Shown here: positions 8,560-17,443 of the stretch, one piece after another
Layout: every line of letters begins with the position of its first letter
Numbering within the stretch: the first letter of the stretch is position 1
From: an uncultured Polaribacter sp.
Lineage (GTDB): Bacteria; Bacteroidota; Bacteroidia; Flavobacteriales; Flavobacteriaceae
Reading direction: 5' to 3'
Assembly (NCBI GenBank): GCA_943846595.1
Contig: OX044355.1
Location: 2,099,501 to 2,163,500 of the forward strand
Length of the DNA stretch: 64,000 nucleotides
Made by a program: the position numbers and the translations under genes
The notes under the pieces: generated by a model
Seen by the model: only the letters and a program-made list of their open reading frames with translations
Databases searched by the model: none
What the model was told of the DNA's origin: nothing

Positions 8560-9051
8560 ATGACAACAGAAGATTTTATCATTAGAGAAATTCAATCCAA
8601 AGACAATACGCAGGTTGCTAAAGTAATCCGAAGTGTATTAATTGAATTGGGTGTTCCCAAGGTAGGGACTGCTTATGAGGATAAAGCAACGGATGAAATG
8701 TTTGAAAACTTTCAAAAAAAAACGGCTGAATACTATGTACTTGAATACCAAAAACAAATTGTTGGTGGTGCAGGAGTTGCAAAATTAGACAATTTTGAAG
8801 GTAATGTTTGCGAGCTTCAAAAAATGTACCTTGCCCCGATCGCAAGAGGAAAAGGACTGGGATCTAAATTGATAGAAAAATGCTTAGAAAAAGCAAAATC
8901 TCTAAATTTTGAAAGTTGTTATTTAGAAACAATGCCCTACATGAATGCTGCAAAAGAGCTTTATAAAAAAAAAGGATTTAAAAACCTAGATAAACCCTTG
9001 GGGAATACCGGACACTATTCTTGCAATGTTTGGATGCTAAAAAAATTATGA
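8560..9051 (+). CDS. GNAT-family N-acetyltransferase
   Basis: The 163-residue protein fits the GNAT fold, with the acetyl-CoA-binding motif A in LQKMYLAPIARGKGLGSKLIEKCLEKA and motif B in CYLETMPYMNAAKELYKKKGF. It transfers an acetyl group to an unknown amine. Its stop overlaps the ATG of prmC (ATGA at 9048-9051), so the two genes are coupled. Confidence 0.9.
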   Translation: MTTEDFIIREIQSKDNTQVAKVIRSVLIELGVPKVGTAYEDKATDEMFENFQKKTAEYYVLEYQKQIVGGAGVAKLDNFEGNVCELQKMYLAPIARGKGLGSKLIEKCLEKAKSLNFESCYLETMPYMNAAKELYKKKGFKNLDKPLGNTGHYSCNVWMLKKL

Positions 9052-9914
9052 CTTTAAAAGAATACAAAAACCTCTTTTCAAAAACATTGTCGGGAAAATA
9101 TCCGCAAACAGAAATTGATACGTTCTTTTTTTATTTGATGGAAGCCTACTTAGATTTCCAAAGCATTGATCTTGTCTTAAGACCCAATTTTGAACTCTCA
9201 ACCAAAGTAATCATAGAATTTAAAAGAGCCTTAGAAGCACTCACAAAAGAAATACCAATACAATACATTCTGGGAGAAACTGAATTTTATGGATATCCCT
9301 TTATTGTAAACAGGCATACCTTAATACCAAGACCAGAAACAGAAGAATTAGTCGCCTGGATTTTAGACAGCGCAGCTAAAAATACCAAGATACAAATTAT
9401 GGACATTGGTACAGGAACCGGTTGTATTCCCATTACTTTGGCAAAAAACCTACCCAAAGCAAACCTCTTTGCTATTGATATTTCTAGAGAGGCGTTAAAA
9501 ATTGCTACTAAAAATGCACAACAGCATGAGGTCAAGATCCAGTTTATTGAAAAAAACATATTGGAAATCACAAACCTTCCTCAAAAATTTGACATTATTG
9601 TCTCCAATCCACCCTACGTGAGAAAATTGGAAAAAATAGAAATTAAAAAAAATGTTTTAGAATACGAACCGCATATCGCACTGTTTGTAGAAGATGACAA
9701 CCCGTTGCTTTTTTATGATAAAATAGCAGACTTATCAAAAGAACACCTTACTAAAAATGGATTGCTTTTTTTTGAAATCAATCAATATCTAGGAACTGAA
9801 ACCGTTGAAATGCTGCATAAAAAAGGGTTTAAAAATATTGAACTAAGGAAAGATATATTTGGGAAGGACCGAATGATACAATGTACATTTAATGAAGTAG
9901 ATTCAAAAATTTAG
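9048..9914 (+). CDS. prmC: Peptide chain release factor N5-glutamine methyltransferase PrmC
   Basis: The 288-residue protein has the PrmC N-terminal helical domain and a Rossmann methyltransferase domain with the SAM loop MDIGTGTGCIPITLA, the catalytic-site motif SNPPYV and the family segment LIPRPETEELV. It methylates the GGQ glutamine of RF1/RF2. The frame is open upstream to 9021, but the ATG at 9048, which overlaps the GNAT stop, gives the usual N-terminus. Confidence 0.95.
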   Translation: MTLKEYKNLFSKTLSGKYPQTEIDTFFFYLMEAYLDFQSIDLVLRPNFELSTKVIIEFKRALEALTKEIPIQYILGETEFYGYPFIVNRHTLIPRPETEELVAWILDSAAKNTKIQIMDIGTGTGCIPITLAKNLPKANLFAIDISREALKIATKNAQQHEVKIQFIEKNILEITNLPQKFDIIVSNPPYVRKLEKIEIKKNVLEYEPHIALFVEDDNPLLFYDKIADLSKEHLTKNGLLFFEINQYLGTETVEMLHKKGFKNIELRKDIFGKDRMIQCTFNEVDSKI

Positions 9915-9942
9915 TCTCTAGGAAACACTTCAGAAAACGTTT

Positions 9943-9968
9943 AAAAAGATTCAATTTTAAATCTTTTT
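9943..9968 (+). terminator. Intrinsic terminator after prmC
   Basis: AAAAAGATT (9943-9951) pairs with AATCTTTTT (9960-9968) around an 8-base loop. The T-rich right arm serves as the tail. It also isolates the next gene, whose own -7 box starts eight bases later. Confidence 0.65.
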
Positions 9969-9975
9969 ATTTCCA

Positions 9976-9983
9976 TACTTTTG
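9976..9983 (+). promoter_or_regulatory. -7 box TACTTTTG, nearly leaderless promoter
   Basis: It matches TAnnTTTG exactly and ends only four bases before the ATG at 9988. Transcription would start at or next to the start codon, so the mRNA is probably leaderless or almost so. Confidence 0.5.
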
Positions 9984-9987
9984 CCAA

Positions 9988-11544
9988 ATGATTAAAGAGA
10001 TTCAACTCCGCGTAAATTTAATAGAAGAACGCAAAGAAAATATCCTCTTACACAAGGCCGCCAAGCAATTAGACGTGGCTAAAAATGATATTTCAGCTGT
10101 AAAAGTATTGCGCAAATCAATTGATGCTCGTAAAAAAGATATCATCTTTAATTACAAAGTAGCCGTATATATCTCGGAAAATATTCCTGAAAAGTCAGCG
10201 TATATTTTTAATTACAAAGATGTTTCTAATGCCAAAGAAGTACATATAGTAGGTTTTGGGCCTGCGGGAATGTATGCTGCATTGCGATGTATCGAATTAG
10301 GCTTCAAACCTATTGTACTAGAACGCGGAAAAAACGTCCAAGATCGAAGACGTGACATCAAAGCCATTAACCAGGATCATATTGTAGATAATGACTCAAA
10401 CTACTGTTATGGGGAAGGCGGTGCCGGTACCTATTCCGATGGAAAACTCTACACTCGATCATTAAAACGTGGAGACGTGAGACGGATTTTTGAAAACTTA
10501 GTTTTTCATGGGGCAACAGAACAAATTTTAATAGACGCTCATCCACATATTGGAACCAACAAGCTTCCAAAAATCATACAAAATATACGAGAAAACATCC
10601 TCAAATATGGTGGCGAGATTCATTTTGAAACACGCGTGGAGGATTTTGTAATCAAAAACCATAAAATACAAGCATTACAACTGCAAAACGGTGAGGAAAT
10701 GACGGTAAATTCCGTGATTTTAGCAACTGGTCATTCCGCTAGAGACATCTATGAACTGTTGCATAGAAAGAACATTGCCCTAAAAGCTAAATCTTTTGCA
10801 ATGGGTGTTCGTGTAGAGCATCCCCAAGAAATTATCGACCAAATCCAATATAGCTGTTCTGGTGAAAGAGATGAATTATTACCTGCAGCTGCCTACAGTT
10901 TGGTACAACAAGTAAACAACCGTGGAGTCTATTCATTTTGCATGTGCCCCGGTGGATTTATTGTTCCAGCAGCAACAGCAGCAGGAGAAGTGGTCGTAAA
11001 CGGCATGTCGCCTTCACGTAGAAACAACAAGTTTGCTAACTCAGGAATTGTTGTAGAATTAGACATTGACCGAGATTTTAAAAAATACGAAGAATTTGGC
11101 GCTTTAAAAGGACTAGAATTTCAGAAAGATTTGGAAAAAATTTCCTTTTTTGCTGGTGGAAGAACACAAACAGCTCCCGCACAAAGATTGGTGGATTTTG
11201 TGGAGGGTAAACTCTCTGCAAATTTAAATGAAACCTCCTATCAACCTGGGTTGAATTCGGCACCACTTCACTCCTTATTACCAAAAATTATTGGAAGTAG
11301 ATTACGAAAAGGATTTGAAGGTTTTGGAAAAAAAATGCACGGATACTATACCAACGAAGCAAATATTGTTGGAGTAGAATCGCGCACCTCATCACCTGTA
11401 AACATTCCAAGAAAAGAGGATTTGGAACATCCGGAAATTGAAGGATTGTTTCCTTGTGGCGAAGGTGGTGGTTATGCTGGCGGAATTGTTTCTGCCGCAA
11501 TGGACGGAGAACGTTGTGCTGAAGCTGCAATTGCAAAAATTTAA
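9988..11544 (+). CDS. NAD(P)/FAD-dependent oxidoreductase, COG2509-like
   Basis: The 518-residue protein has a small N-terminal domain, then a dinucleotide-binding loop VGFGPAGMYAALRCIELG, an FAD segment YGEGGAGTYSDGKLYTR, and conserved later segments FCMCPGGFIVPA and GRTQTAPAQRLVDF, ending in GLFPCGEGGGYAGGI. This matches the family of uncharacterised FAD-dependent dehydrogenases (HI0933/COG2509-like). The substrate is unknown. It is followed by the protease/rimK cluster 34 bases downstream, but has no known functional tie to it. Confidence 0.9.
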   Translation: MIKEIQLRVNLIEERKENILLHKAAKQLDVAKNDISAVKVLRKSIDARKKDIIFNYKVAVYISENIPEKSAYIFNYKDVSNAKEVHIVGFGPAGMYAALRCIELGFKPIVLERGKNVQDRRRDIKAINQDHIVDNDSNYCYGEGGAGTYSDGKLYTRSLKRGDVRRIFENLVFHGATEQILIDAHPHIGTNKLPKIIQNIRENILKYGGEIHFETRVEDFVIKNHKIQALQLQNGEEMTVNSVILATGHSARDIYELLHRKNIALKAKSFAMGVRVEHPQEIIDQIQYSCSGERDELLPAAAYSLVQQVNNRGVYSFCMCPGGFIVPAATAAGEVVVNGMSPSRRNNKFANSGIVVELDIDRDFKKYEEFGALKGLEFQKDLEKISFFAGGRTQTAPAQRLVDFVEGKLSANLNETSYQPGLNSAPLHSLLPKIIGSRLRKGFEGFGKKMHGYYTNEANIVGVESRTSSPVNIPRKEDLEHPEIEGLFPCGEGGGYAGGIVSAAMDGERCAEAAIAKI

Positions 11545-11578
11545 ACAACCAGAAAATTAAACAAAAAACCAAGGGGAA

Positions 11579-12010
11579 ATGAAAATAACAATTGGCCGTT
11601 CAGACAAAGCTGATTTTCCAGAATTATCACTTTTTGACATCGACTTAAAAGTAGATTCGGGTGCTTATACATCCTCTATTCATTGTACAGACATTCAAGA
11701 AATCACTTTAAACGATGCATCCCATATTCAATTCACCCTATTGGACCCAACCCATCCATTATTTAATAACAGTATTTTTAAAACAAAAAAATATACTTCG
11801 AAAGCTGTAAAAAGCTCGAATGGAATTACAGAAATACGTTTTTTGATCGCCACAGAAATCAATATTTTTGGGCAATTATTCCCGATAGAATTAACATTAA
11901 CAGAAAGAAATGAAATGAAATTTCCTATATTGCTAGGAAGGAAATTTTTAAACAAGAAGTTCATCATCGATACTACAAAAAAGAATTTATCCTACAAATT
12001 AAAAAACTAG
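11579..12010 (+). CDS. RimK-associated retropepsin-like aspartic protease
   Basis: The 143-residue protein has the aspartic-protease signature [12 protein letters not shown] (DSGA triad) and a second conserved segment [12 protein letters not shown]. This is the family often labelled ATP-dependent zinc protease, although the sequence resembles retropepsins rather than zinc enzymes. It is commonly found beside rimK and here ends five bases before it. A role in trimming or processing glutamate-tagged proteins is plausible but inferred from context. Confidence 0.85.
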   Translation: MKITIGRSDKADFPELSLFDIDLKVDSGAYTSSIHCTDIQEITLNDASHIQFTLLDPTHPLFNNSIFKTKKYTSKAVKSSNGITEIRFLIATEINIFGQLFPIELTLTERNEMKFPILLGRKFLNKKFIIDTTKKNLSYKLKN

Positions 12011-12015
12011 AACGA

Positions 12016-12891
12016 ATGCGCATTGTAATTTTATCAAGAAACCCAAAATTGTATTCTACCAGAAGACTCGTAGAAACAGCAGAGAAAAGAGGCCATGAAG
12101 TCTTAGTAGTAGATCATTTGAAATGTAATATTGAGATTGAAAAAAAGTCTCCAAAAATTCACTACAAAGGAGAATATTTAGAAAATATTGACGCAATTAT
12201 CCCTAGAATTGGTGCTTCAGTCACTTTCTATGGAACAGCGGTAATCCGTCAATTTGAAATGATGAAAGTTTTCACTTCTGTATCATCGCAAGCTTTGACA
12301 AGATCTAGAGATAAATTAAGCAGTTTACAAATCTTAGCCAGAGCGGGTGTAGGTTTGCCAAAAACAGTTTTCACAAACTACACAAAGGATGTAGAACATG
12401 TTGTTAAATCGGTAGGAGGCGCACCTTTGGTTTTAAAGTTACTCGAAGGAACACAGGGATTAGGAGTTGTTTTGGCAGAAACTAAGAATGCTGCAACATC
12501 TGTTCTTGAAGCATTTAACGGCTTAGGAGCTCGAGTAATCGCCCAACAATTCATTAAAGAAGCTGGAGGAGCAGACATTAGAGTATTTGTGGTTGACGGA
12601 AAAGTAATTGGAGCAATGAAGCGTCAAGGAAAAGAAGGAGAATTTCGCTCCAATCTTCACAGAGGCGGAAATGCAACCATCATCGAATTGACCGATGAAG
12701 AAGAAAAAACAGCCTTAAAAGCAACCAAAGCTTTAGGTTTGGGAGTCGCTGGTGTAGACATGTTACAGTCTTCTAAAGGACCATTGGTATTAGAAGTAAA
12801 CTCTTCACCAGGTTTGGAAGGGATAGAAACTGCTACCGGAAAAAACATTGCGAAAGAGATTATCAGATATTTAGAAATTCATGCTGAATAA
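12016..12891 (+). CDS. rimK: RimK-type ATP-grasp L-glutamate ligase
   Basis: The 291-residue protein is a full ATP-grasp ligase: an N-terminal domain ([18 protein letters not shown]), then [16 protein letters not shown] for ATP binding, [15 protein letters not shown], and the metal-binding end [22 protein letters not shown]. coli RimK adds glutamates to the C-terminus of ribosomal protein S6. The gene overlaps the next gene by 11 bases, so this is a compact three-gene unit. Confidence 0.94.
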   Translation: MRIVILSRNPKLYSTRRLVETAEKRGHEVLVVDHLKCNIEIEKKSPKIHYKGEYLENIDAIIPRIGASVTFYGTAVIRQFEMMKVFTSVSSQALTRSRDKLSSLQILARAGVGLPKTVFTNYTKDVEHVVKSVGGAPLVLKLLEGTQGLGVVLAETKNAATSVLEAFNGLGARVIAQQFIKEAGGADIRVFVVDGKVIGAMKRQGKEGEFRSNLHRGGNATIIELTDEEEKTALKATKALGLGVAGVDMLQSSKGPLVLEVNSSPGLEGIETATGKNIAKEIIRYLEIHAE

Positions 12892-13831
12892 AACTTTTGT
12901 CATTTTAGGAAAAGAAATTCCTGAAGGAACCCGTACTATATTGGACCTCGAGGTGGCCAAATTACATACCAGAACAACGGTAAAAATCCCAGTGATTATT
13001 GAACGTTCTAAAAACCCGGGACCTGTTGTTTTATTATTAGCAGGAATTCATGGTGATGAGATTAATGGCGTTGGAATTATCAGAGAAATTATTAGTCAGA
13101 AAATAAACAAACCAATATCAGGAACGATTATCTGTATTCCTGTTTTTAATATTTTTGGCTATCTAATCCAAACAAGAGAGTTTCCTGATGGACGAGATTT
13201 GAATCGGATGTTTCCAGGTTCTTTAAATGGGTCTTTAGCGAGTCAGTTTGCCCATCAGTTTACCAAAGAAATTGCGCCACAGGTAGATTATGTCATTGAT
13301 TTCCATACAGGAGGTGGAGAACGAGATAATATTGCTCAAATTAGATGTAGCAAAGAAGATCTAAAAGGATTGGAACTTGCGAAAATATTCAATCCGCCAA
13401 TGATTGTTTTTTCAGAGACTATTTCTAAATCTTTGAGAGATACGCTGCTAAAGATGGGAAAGACCAGCTTATTGTTTGAAGGAGGAAAATCAAAGGAATT
13501 AGATGCCTCAATTATAAGTGAAGGTGTAAACGGAACCAGAAACGTCCTAACCCATTTAGGATTGCTTGAAGGTGAAATAACCGTCAGAAAAACACCCATC
13601 TTTGTGGAAAAAGCAAAATGGTTAAGAGCATCTTATTCTGGAATGTTTAAAATTATGGTCAAAAATGGAACTTATGTGAAGAAAAAAGAAATTCTTGGAA
13701 TTATTCAAGATCCTTTTGGCGAATTTAAAAAGAAAATACAGGCTCCTTTTGATGGTCACATCTTCTGTATTAACAAAACACCTATCGTTAACAAAGGAGA
13801 TGCACTGTTCCACTTAAGCATTGATAAATAA
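12881..13831 (+). CDS. Succinylglutamate desuccinylase/aspartoacylase-family zinc hydrolase
   Basis: The 316-residue protein has the M14-like zinc site of this family: [11 protein letters not shown] (HxxE), the [11 protein letters not shown] segment, and YVIDFHTGG with the third ligand. A C-terminal biotinyl-like beta domain follows (about residue 250 onwards). Family members deacylate amino acids or cleave C-terminal residues. Being fused in an operon with rimK and a protease suggests that it may act on glutamylated products; this is an inference. No arginine catabolism genes are nearby, which argues against a role as AstE. Confidence 0.88.
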   Translation: MLNKTFVILGKEIPEGTRTILDLEVAKLHTRTTVKIPVIIERSKNPGPVVLLLAGIHGDEINGVGIIREIISQKINKPISGTIICIPVFNIFGYLIQTREFPDGRDLNRMFPGSLNGSLASQFAHQFTKEIAPQVDYVIDFHTGGGERDNIAQIRCSKEDLKGLELAKIFNPPMIVFSETISKSLRDTLLKMGKTSLLFEGGKSKELDASIISEGVNGTRNVLTHLGLLEGEITVRKTPIFVEKAKWLRASYSGMFKIMVKNGTYVKKKEILGIIQDPFGEFKKKIQAPFDGHIFCINKTPIVNKGDALFHLSIDK

Positions 13832-13852
13832 AAAAACTACAGATCGCATAAA

Positions 13853-14011
13853 ATGCCAAAAAAAGGAAAAGCAAAGAATACCACTACCAAGGCAAAGTAC
13901 AATCGATTGATGCTGCAGAAAGTGAATAAAGTAAAGCTTGAAAAGCAAAGGCATAAAGAGCGTATCAAAGCACTCATAAAAAAAATAAACGAAGAAAAAC
14001 AGCATTCATAA
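13853..14011 (+). CDS. Small basic protein, 52 residues, unknown
   Basis: An ATG at 13853 opens a 52-residue frame beginning MPKKGKAKNTTTKAKYN and rich in lysine and arginine, with a helical-looking second half. It sits 21 bases after the desuccinylase gene and just before a strong terminator, in the same direction. I do not recognise a family. The charge suggests nucleic-acid or ribosome binding, but there is no motif to prove it. It could also be a chance frame in AT-rich DNA. Confidence 0.5.
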   Translation: MPKKGKAKNTTTKAKYNRLMLQKVNKVKLEKQRHKERIKALIKKINEEKQHS

Positions 14012-14013
14012 AA

Positions 14014-14039
14014 AAACCCAAGTTTTCACTTGGGTTTTT
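14014..14039. terminator. Intrinsic terminator, likely bidirectional
   Basis: AAACCCAAG (14014-14022) pairs perfectly with CTTGGGTTT (14029-14037) around a six-base loop, with an A-run on the left and T-rich sequence on the right. It separates the rightward rimK cluster from the leftward peroxiredoxin group. Confidence 0.8.
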
Positions 14040-14059
14040 AATTTTCATAATTAAAACTA

Positions 14060-14317
14060 CTACTTATCTATCGCTCCTAAGACACGTTTCATAAAAGCGT
14101 TTAATGCTTCTTTTTTCGGTGTTCCTTCTTTGATCATTTTATCAACTTCAACCGCTCCATAAAGATTGGAAATCAATTCGCCAATAACGTCTAATTCTTC
14201 ATCTTTTAAGGACGGGACTTCTGTGAGTGCCTCTAGGGTTTCAATTGTTTCTAAAACGTAATCTTGATCGTTTTCTTCGATAAAATTGGTCAAGTGTTTT
14301 ATAATAGGTAGCTTCAT
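14060..14317 (-). CDS. Conserved small protein (possibly DUF6952)
   Basis: This 85-residue acidic helical protein (MKLPIIKHLTNFIEEND, then SLKDEELDVIGELISNLYGAVEV and GTPKKEALNAFMKRVLG) looks like a small family conserved in Bacteroidota next to thioredoxin and peroxiredoxin genes. The DUF6952 label is from memory and not verified. It directly follows the thioredoxin gene (one base gap), so it probably works with the peroxide-reducing pair, for example as a partner or stabiliser. Confidence 0.75.
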   Translation of the reverse strand: MKLPIIKHLTNFIEENDQDYVLETIETLEALTEVPSLKDEELDVIGELISNLYGAVEVDKMIKEGTPKKEALNAFMKRVLGAIDK

Positions 14318-14318
14318 T

Positions 14319-14627
14319 CTATAAAATTTCTGATAAGAATTCTTTCAAAACATCAAACTTATTGGTTTGTGTCTGACCTGCAAATTTACCATCTACAAAA
14401 GTAGCAAAAGTTGGAAGATTACTAACATCTGCCAATTTTCTGCTCTCTGGAAATTTCTCCGCGTCAACAATTACGAATGTTGCTGCTTCGTTTTCTGTAG
14501 ATAACTTCTTAAATTTTGGCTTCATAATTCTACAATTACCACACCATCCTGCAGAATATTGTACGATAACCGTTTGGTTATCGGCAACAATTTCTGCTAA
14601 ATTGTCTTGATTTAACTCTTGTATCAT
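14319..14627 (-). CDS. Thioredoxin-family protein with CGNC active site
   Basis: The 102-residue protein has a single thioredoxin domain with the active site GWCGNCRIMKPKF (CGNC instead of the usual CGPC) and the cis-proline segment SNLPTFATFVDG. No signal peptide is seen, so it is cytoplasmic. It sits 12 bases after the peroxiredoxin gene and is a natural reductant for it. The CGNC motif should alter its redox potential relative to classical thioredoxin. Confidence 0.92.
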   Translation of the reverse strand: MIQELNQDNLAEIVADNQTVIVQYSAGWCGNCRIMKPKFKKLSTENEAATFVIVDAEKFPESRKLADVSNLPTFATFVDGKFAGQTQTNKFDVLKEFLSEIL

Positions 14628-14639
14628 AGGAATCGAATA

Positions 14640-15281
14640 TTAGTTTGCTGCTAAATAAGCGGCAGTTCCTTTTGCATTTGGCGCCATCGCTGTTTTTCCA
14701 TCTTCCCAGTTTGCTGGACATACTTCACCGTTCTTTTGAACATGTGCATACGCATCTACCAAACGTATAAATTCATTTACATTTCTACCCACTGGCATGT
14801 GGTTTACTCCTTCATGAAATACCGTTCCTTCTTCATCAATTAAATAAGTAGCTCTGTAAGTTACGTTATCTCCTTCAACTTGAATGGTCTGTGTTGCTTC
14901 ATCAAAAGTTTCATTCGTAATGTCTAAAATGCCTAATACAGAAGATAAATTACGGTTACTATCTGCTAAAATTGGGTAGGTTACACCTTCAATTCCTCCA
15001 TTATCTTTTGCAGTACTTAACCATGCAAAATGCACTTCTGGAGTATCACAAGAGGCACCAATTACGATGGTGTTTCTTTTTTCAAATTCTCCTAAAGCAG
15101 CTTGAAATGCGTGTAATTCTGTAGGACACACAAATGTAAAATCTTTCGGATACCAAAATAACAACACTTTTTTGTTGTTTTTCTTAGCTTCTTCCAATAC
15201 ATTGATTTTAAATGTATCGCCCATTTCATTCATTGCATCTACGCTTAAATCTGGAAATTGTTTCCCTACTAATGTTGCCAT
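14640..15281 (-). CDS. 2-Cys peroxiredoxin (AhpC/Prx1 type)
   Basis: The 213-residue protein has the peroxidatic cysteine in DFTFVCPTELHAF, the resolving cysteine in NGEVCPANWEDG near the C-terminus, and the usual HEGVNHMPVGRN segment. It reduces peroxides using a dithiol donor, probably the CGNC thioredoxin encoded next. Length and motifs are complete. Confidence 0.94.
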   Translation of the reverse strand: MATLVGKQFPDLSVDAMNEMGDTFKINVLEEAKKNNKKVLLFWYPKDFTFVCPTELHAFQAALGEFEKRNTIVIGASCDTPEVHFAWLSTAKDNGGIEGVTYPILADSNRNLSSVLGILDITNETFDEATQTIQVEGDNVTYRATYLIDEEGTVFHEGVNHMPVGRNVNEFIRLVDAYAHVQKNGEVCPANWEDGKTAMAPNAKGTAAYLAAN

Positions 15282-15321
15282 CTTTTTTTTTATTGTTGAT
15301 TAATATTTATCTTTATAAGTA

Positions 15322-15329
15322 CAAATGTA
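15322..15329 (-). promoter_or_regulatory. -7 box (TACATTTG) for the peroxiredoxin operon
   Basis: CAAATGTA on the plus strand reads TACATTTG on the minus strand, matching TAnnTTTG. It lies 40 bases before the peroxiredoxin ATG, giving a leader of about 35 bases. Confidence 0.5.
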
Positions 15330-15351
15330 GAGAAAATGAAAGCCTAAATCG

Positions 15352-15391
15352 AAAAAAGTTGATGGGAACTTTTTATATTCTCATCAACTTT
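15352..15391 (-). terminator. Terminator after the sigma-54 activator gene
   Basis: AAAGTTGATGGGAA (15355-15368) pairs with TTCTCATCAACTTT (15378-15391), with one G-T pair. Read leftward, the hairpin is followed by a T-run (A-run at 15352-15357 on the plus strand), so it ends the leftward ABC-MscS-regulator unit before the peroxiredoxin promoter. Confidence 0.7.
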
Positions 15392-15425
15392 ATTGATACT
15401 AAACACTACTTTAAATAGTTTTACA

Positions 15426-16589
15426 CTATTTGGATGCATAAAGGGTAACATCCATCTCAGAAACTTCATTTTCACCGAGAATGATAAGCCGTTCAACAAC
15501 ATTTCTTAGTTCCCTAATATTTCCAGTCCAGTCGTATGTTTGTAACTTTTTAAGCGCATTTTCTGAAAAGGTCTTCAGAGGTGTTCCTTGTTCTTTAGCA
15601 ATTTTTGTGGAAAAGAATGCAACCAACAATGGAATATCTTCTCTTCGTTCGTTTAATGCTGGTACCTTTATTAAAATAACCGCCAATCTATGGTATAAAT
15701 CCTCTCTAAAACGACCTGCTTCAATTTCTTTCTTCAAATCTTTGTTTGTAGCTGCCACCACTCTAACATTTACTTTTATGTCTCTGTCGGAACCTACTCT
15801 TGATATTTTACTTTCTTGAAGTGCTCGCAATACTTTGGCTTGTGCAGACAAGCTCATGTCTCCTATTTCGTCCAAGAAAATGGTGCCTCCAGTAGCGGCT
15901 TCAAACTTTCCTGCTCGGTCTTTATTGGCACCTGTAAATGATCCTTTAACGTGGCCAAAAAGCTCACTTTCAATCAATTCCGAAGGGATTGCTGCACAAT
16001 TTACTTCAATCATAGGCGCTTTTGAACGGTCAGATTTTTCATGCAACCAATGGGCTACTAATTCTTTTCCAGTTCCATTTGGCCCTGTAATTAAAACCCT
16101 AGCATCTGTTACAGCAACTTTTTCGATGATCTCTTTGATGTGAGAAATTTCTGGGCTCTCACCAATCATTTCATAGTTTTTACTGACTTTCTTTTTCAAG
16201 CGTTTGTTCTCTAGAATCAGCTCTTTTTTATCCAAAGCATTTCGAACGGTATTTAACAAACGATTTAAATCTGGCGGTTTCGAAATATAGTCAAAAGCGC
16301 CCAATCGCATCGTATTTACTGCAGTATCTAAATCGCCATGACCCGAAATCATCACAATCGGAATTTCAGGTTTTACTTTTTTTACTTTCTCTAATACCTC
16401 AACACCATCCATTTTGGGCATTTTGATATCACACAAAACCAAATCATAATCGTTGTTTAAAATCATTTCTAGACCTTGCAAACCATCGGCTGCTTCTTCA
16501 ACTTCATAACCTTCATTTTCTTCAGAAATAATTTTTTTCAAAACTCTTCTAATGGCTGCTTCGTCTTCTATGATTAATATTTTGCTCAT
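15426..16589 (-). CDS. Sigma-54 activator/response regulator lacking a DNA-binding domain
   Basis: The 387-residue protein has a receiver domain (about 1-118; LVLCDIKMPKMDG holds the phospho-acceptor aspartate) and an AAA+ sigma-54 interaction domain (about 140-370) with Walker A TGPNGTGKE, loop 1 GSFTGA and Walker B GGTIFLDEIGDM. After NIRELRNVVERLIILGE only about a dozen residues remain, so the Fis-type helix-turn-helix of NtrC-like proteins (usually 440-480 residues) is missing. The loop reads GSFTGA rather than GAFTGA. It may activate sigma-54 from solution or through a partner. No histidine kinase is adjacent. Confidence 0.92.
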   Translation of the reverse strand: MSKILIIEDEAAIRRVLKKIISEENEGYEVEEAADGLQGLEMILNNDYDLVLCDIKMPKMDGVEVLEKVKKVKPEIPIVMISGHGDLDTAVNTMRLGAFDYISKPPDLNRLLNTVRNALDKKELILENKRLKKKVSKNYEMIGESPEISHIKEIIEKVAVTDARVLITGPNGTGKELVAHWLHEKSDRSKAPMIEVNCAAIPSELIESELFGHVKGSFTGANKDRAGKFEAATGGTIFLDEIGDMSLSAQAKVLRALQESKISRVGSDRDIKVNVRVVAATNKDLKKEIEAGRFREDLYHRLAVILIKVPALNERREDIPLLVAFFSTKIAKEQGTPLKTFSENALKKLQTYDWTGNIRELRNVVERLIILGENEVSEMDVTLYASK

Positions 16590-16597
16590 AATTTTGT

Positions 16598-17431
16598 TTA
16601 AACTTCTTTTTGTTGATATAAATGCACATCTCTTTGTGGAAAAGGTATTGAAATCTTATTTTCTCGAAACAAAGCATCAATTTTAAAACGAATATCACTT
16701 TGTGTTGTTGCAGCTTCAAAACTATTATTTAATGTAAAAACAACTTTAAATTCCAATGCACTGTCTCCAAAATTGGTGAAATAGACGGTAGGTCCTGGTT
16801 TGGATATGACCTTCGAGCTTGAATTGACTGCTTTTATTAACAAACTTTTCACAAGTTGCACATCCGTTCCGTAAGCAACACCTACAGTAACGGACTCCCT
16901 AGTTTCCTCGCCATTTTCTGTCCAATTATATAGACTGTTGGTAAGGTATAAATGGTTGGGAATCACCAATACCTTATTGTCAATTGTTACCGCTCGGGTG
17001 GTTCTTAACTTTATTTCTACTACGCGTCCTACTTTTCCTTCCAATTCAATAATATCTCCTACATGCACAGATTGGTCTATCAAAATAAAAATTCCAGAGA
17101 TGATGTCTTGAAAGAGGGTTTGCAATGCCAAACCAACACCAATAAGTAAAGCTGCTGATGCCGCAAAGATTGCGGTAACATTTACTCCAGAAGATTGCAT
17201 GGTCACCAAAAAAATGATAATATAAGCCAGCCACCTTAAATACCCAAAAACAGAAACAAATTTCTCTTTGTCATTTTTGGGTAATTTTCTTGTGATTAAT
17301 TTCATTGAAAACCGCAATAGATAAGAGGCCAAAATTAAAGCAAGAATGACTACTATAATTGTTTGAACAGAAATATGTACATCATCTCCGAAACTGAAAC
17401 TATAACTTAAAAACGTTTTTATTTTATCCAT
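16598..17431 (-). CDS. Small-conductance mechanosensitive channel, MscS family
   Basis: The 277-residue protein has three N-terminal hydrophobic helices, then the pore-lining TM3 with glycine/alanine packing (GVGLALQTLFQDIISGIFILID), and the cytoplasmic beta domain with VGDIIELEGKVGRVVEI, VIPNHLY and a C-terminal alpha/beta domain. It should act as a tension-gated valve in the inner membrane. It lies between the ABC exporter genes and the sigma-54 activator, with gaps of 8-12 bases. Confidence 0.92.
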   Translation of the reverse strand: MDKIKTFLSYSFSFGDDVHISVQTIIVVILALILASYLLRFSMKLITRKLPKNDKEKFVSVFGYLRWLAYIIIFLVTMQSSGVNVTAIFAASAALLIGVGLALQTLFQDIISGIFILIDQSVHVGDIIELEGKVGRVVEIKLRTTRAVTIDNKVLVIPNHLYLTNSLYNWTENGEETRESVTVGVAYGTDVQLVKSLLIKAVNSSSKVISKPGPTVYFTNFGDSALEFKVVFTLNNSFEAATTQSDIRFKIDALFRENKISIPFPQRDVHLYQQKEV

Positions 17432-17443
17432 ATATTGAATTTT

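Noticed and set aside
12378-12578. Leftward open frame inside rimK and many similar antisense frames
   Set aside because: They overlap clearly conserved genes, lack promoter signals and have no recognisable protein features.
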